Shown one piece after another: positions 5,050-6,017 of a stretch of DNA of 6,017 bases (position 1 is the first letter of the stretch; each line of letters begins with the position of its first letter). The stretch comes from Nitrospira sp. (GTDB lineage: Bacteria > Nitrospirota > Thermodesulfovibrionia > Thermodesulfovibrionales > SM23-35), in the NCBI GenBank assembly GCA_016873575.1, contig VGWY01000158.1, positions 1-6,017 of the forward strand, read 5' to 3'. A program made the position numbers and the translations under genes. Below the pieces are notes generated by a model, which worked only from the letters and a program-made list of their open reading frames with translations, did not search any database and was not told the origin of the DNA.

Positions 5050-6017
5050 GCCTCTTAATAGCGATTTGTGAAACCTCTCTCAGGAGCTTATTATTGACGT
5101 CACTAAATTTATAAAGGAGAGGAAGCACTTCTTTATTTCCCACAAGGCCAAGGCAGAATGCTGCACATGCCATATCTTCATAATTCCTCCCCATTCCAAA
5201 AAAGGATTTTTTCTTTAATATTCCCGCGAGATAGTCTAATACATCAGCGTCTTTCCATCTGGAGAGGATTTCATATGCCTCTTTTTTCTCGTTAAAATCC
5301 CTTTCCTTAAACTGCTTCTGAGAGACTTTTTCAATGAGTATTTTTTTTGCAGCATCTGTTCCGATGTTACCGATCGCCCGTGCAGATGCGATTCTGATTT
5401 CTGCATTTGAATCATCAAGGCATTCACTAAGTGACTGTAATGCTCCCTGTCCATTCATTTCACCGAGTGTCCGTATTACTTCTTTTCTGACGCGTATATC
5501 TCTATGACTCATGGTTTTCAGGAGATAATCAACAGCTCTTTTGTCCCCAATCCTTCTCAGGATAAAAACGATATTTCTGACAACATACCACCGTGAATCG
5601 TTCAGTTGGGCAGCCAGTTTCTGCATATCCTTTCTGCCGATGGTTATGAGTGTTTCTATGATGCTTTTCCGTGCACGAATAGTTTTCAGATCGCCGAGAA
5701 TCTTTACCAGAGGTGCTATTGCATCTTTATCGAGAAAATCTGTAAATCGCTTTAAAATGTCTTCATCCACTCCGCTACTACTGTCCAGAATCGCACCGAG
5801 CAGATTGATTATCTCTTCTGTTCCAATATATATAAAGAGCATCTTCATATATTTTTTTGCTTCATCTGTTGTGAAAGAATCATCAAGTATGCCCTTCGCT
5901 TTGCCCAAAGCATTGATTACCGTATGAATATCACCATGAGTCAAAGAAAACCTGACAATATCTTTCAGAAACATTATGGAATCTTCCAGGTCATCTTCCC
6001 CCTCGGCATGGGAAAAG
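5033..6017 (-). CDS. HEAT-repeat protein, partial (5' end beyond window)
   Basis: The first ATG in the window (5974-5972) gives 313 residues, but the frame stays open upstream to the right edge through an acidic stretch (AEGEDDLEDS), with no convincing ribosome binding site before that ATG. The true start is probably outside the window. The protein is all-helical with no signal peptide. Numbered from Met5974, residues about 84-215 hold four or so HEAT/PBS-lyase-type repeats of roughly 30 residues, such as DSRWYVVRNIVFILRRIGD, DIRVRKEVIRTLGEMNG and NAEIRIASARAIGNIGTD, with a degenerate repeat near 265-310 (YEDMACAAFCLGLVGNKE). Such repeats form curved solenoids for protein binding; no catalytic residues are evident. 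Its TAA (5035-5033) lies inside the start of the HD-GYP gene, so the two are likely translationally coupled and may act together, with the HEAT protein as adaptor or regulator (inference). Confidence 0.88.
   Translation of the reverse strand, partial: FSHAEGEDDLEDSIMFLKDIVRFSLTHGDIHTVINALGKAKGILDDSFTTDEAKKYMKMLFIYIGTEEIINLLGAILDSSSGVDEDILKRFTDFLDKDAIAPLVKILGDLKTIRARKSIIETLITIGRKDMQKLAAQLNDSRWYVVRNIVFILRRIGDKRAVDYLLKTMSHRDIRVRKEVIRTLGEMNGQGALQSLSECLDDSNAEIRIASARAIGNIGTDAAKKILIEKVSQKQFKERDFNEKKEAYEILSRWKDADVLDYLAGILKKKSFFGMGRNYEDMACAAFCLGLVGNKEVLPLLYKFSDVNNKLLREVSQIAIKRLELGR
5051..5056 (-). promoter_or_regulatory. Ribosome binding site favouring a TTG start for the HD-GYP gene
   Basis: The minus strand reads AAGAGG inside the last codons of the HEAT-repeat gene. 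It lies 7 bases from the TTG at 5043 but only 1 base from the TTG at 5049, so the downstream TTG is the better start. The site is translated by ribosomes finishing the HEAT gene, which fits coupled initiation. Confidence 0.55.

Noticed and set aside
5236..5454. A 72-codon minus-strand frame inside the HEAT-repeat gene
   Set aside because: It is in another frame of a well-supported coding region, with no ribosome binding site and no family features.
5541..5927. A 128-codon open frame on the plus strand
   Set aside because: It is antisense to the HEAT-repeat gene; its Ser/Ile-rich, low-complexity product is the usual shadow of a charged helical protein.

Overview
The window comes from a moderately AT-rich, Gram-negative (diderm) bacterium. 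An apparent outer-membrane lipoprotein and two exported CsgG/FlgO/FlgT-type envelope proteins require an outer membrane, and the HD-GYP plus HEAT-repeat pair suits a free-living, c-di-GMP-using lineage. Dispersed palindromic repeats fill both long intergenic gaps. A deltaproteobacterial or Nitrospirota-like host is plausible, but the sequence alone does not prove it. All five genes lie on the minus strand, so transcription runs from right to left.

Right half (6017 to 3640): a HEAT-repeat protein, open at the right edge and therefore without its true start here, overlaps the start of an HD-GYP phosphohydrolase. The HD-GYP gene has a non-ATG start and probably begins at a TTG inside the end of the HEAT gene, which suggests translational coupling. 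The HD-GYP domain keeps its metal ligands but departs from the consensus in the HHExxDGxGYP motif.

Middle (3639 to 3373): a gap of about 270 bases is largely filled by a dispersed-repeat-like element whose ends carry an 18-bp imperfect inverted repeat. A near-consensus sigma70-type promoter (TTGACA, 16-bp spacer, TATGAT) lies at the left of this gap and drives the next gene.

Left half (3339 to 1): three exported proteins follow: a FlgT-like protein, a CsgG/FlgO-like protein with extra C-terminal domains, and a CsgG-family lipoprotein that runs off the left edge. The last two are 33 bases apart and are probably co-transcribed. The first is separated from them by a 266-base gap holding two back-to-back repeat doublets of 75 and 74 bp. 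Each doublet is a pair of inverted hairpins whose stems differ by paired, compensating changes.

Working model (inference): the three left genes encode parts of one outer-membrane/periplasmic assembly related to the flagellar FlgO/FlgT or curli CsgG systems. The right-hand pair is a cytoplasmic signalling unit with its own transcription. No mobile-element gene, CRISPR array, rRNA or tRNA was seen.
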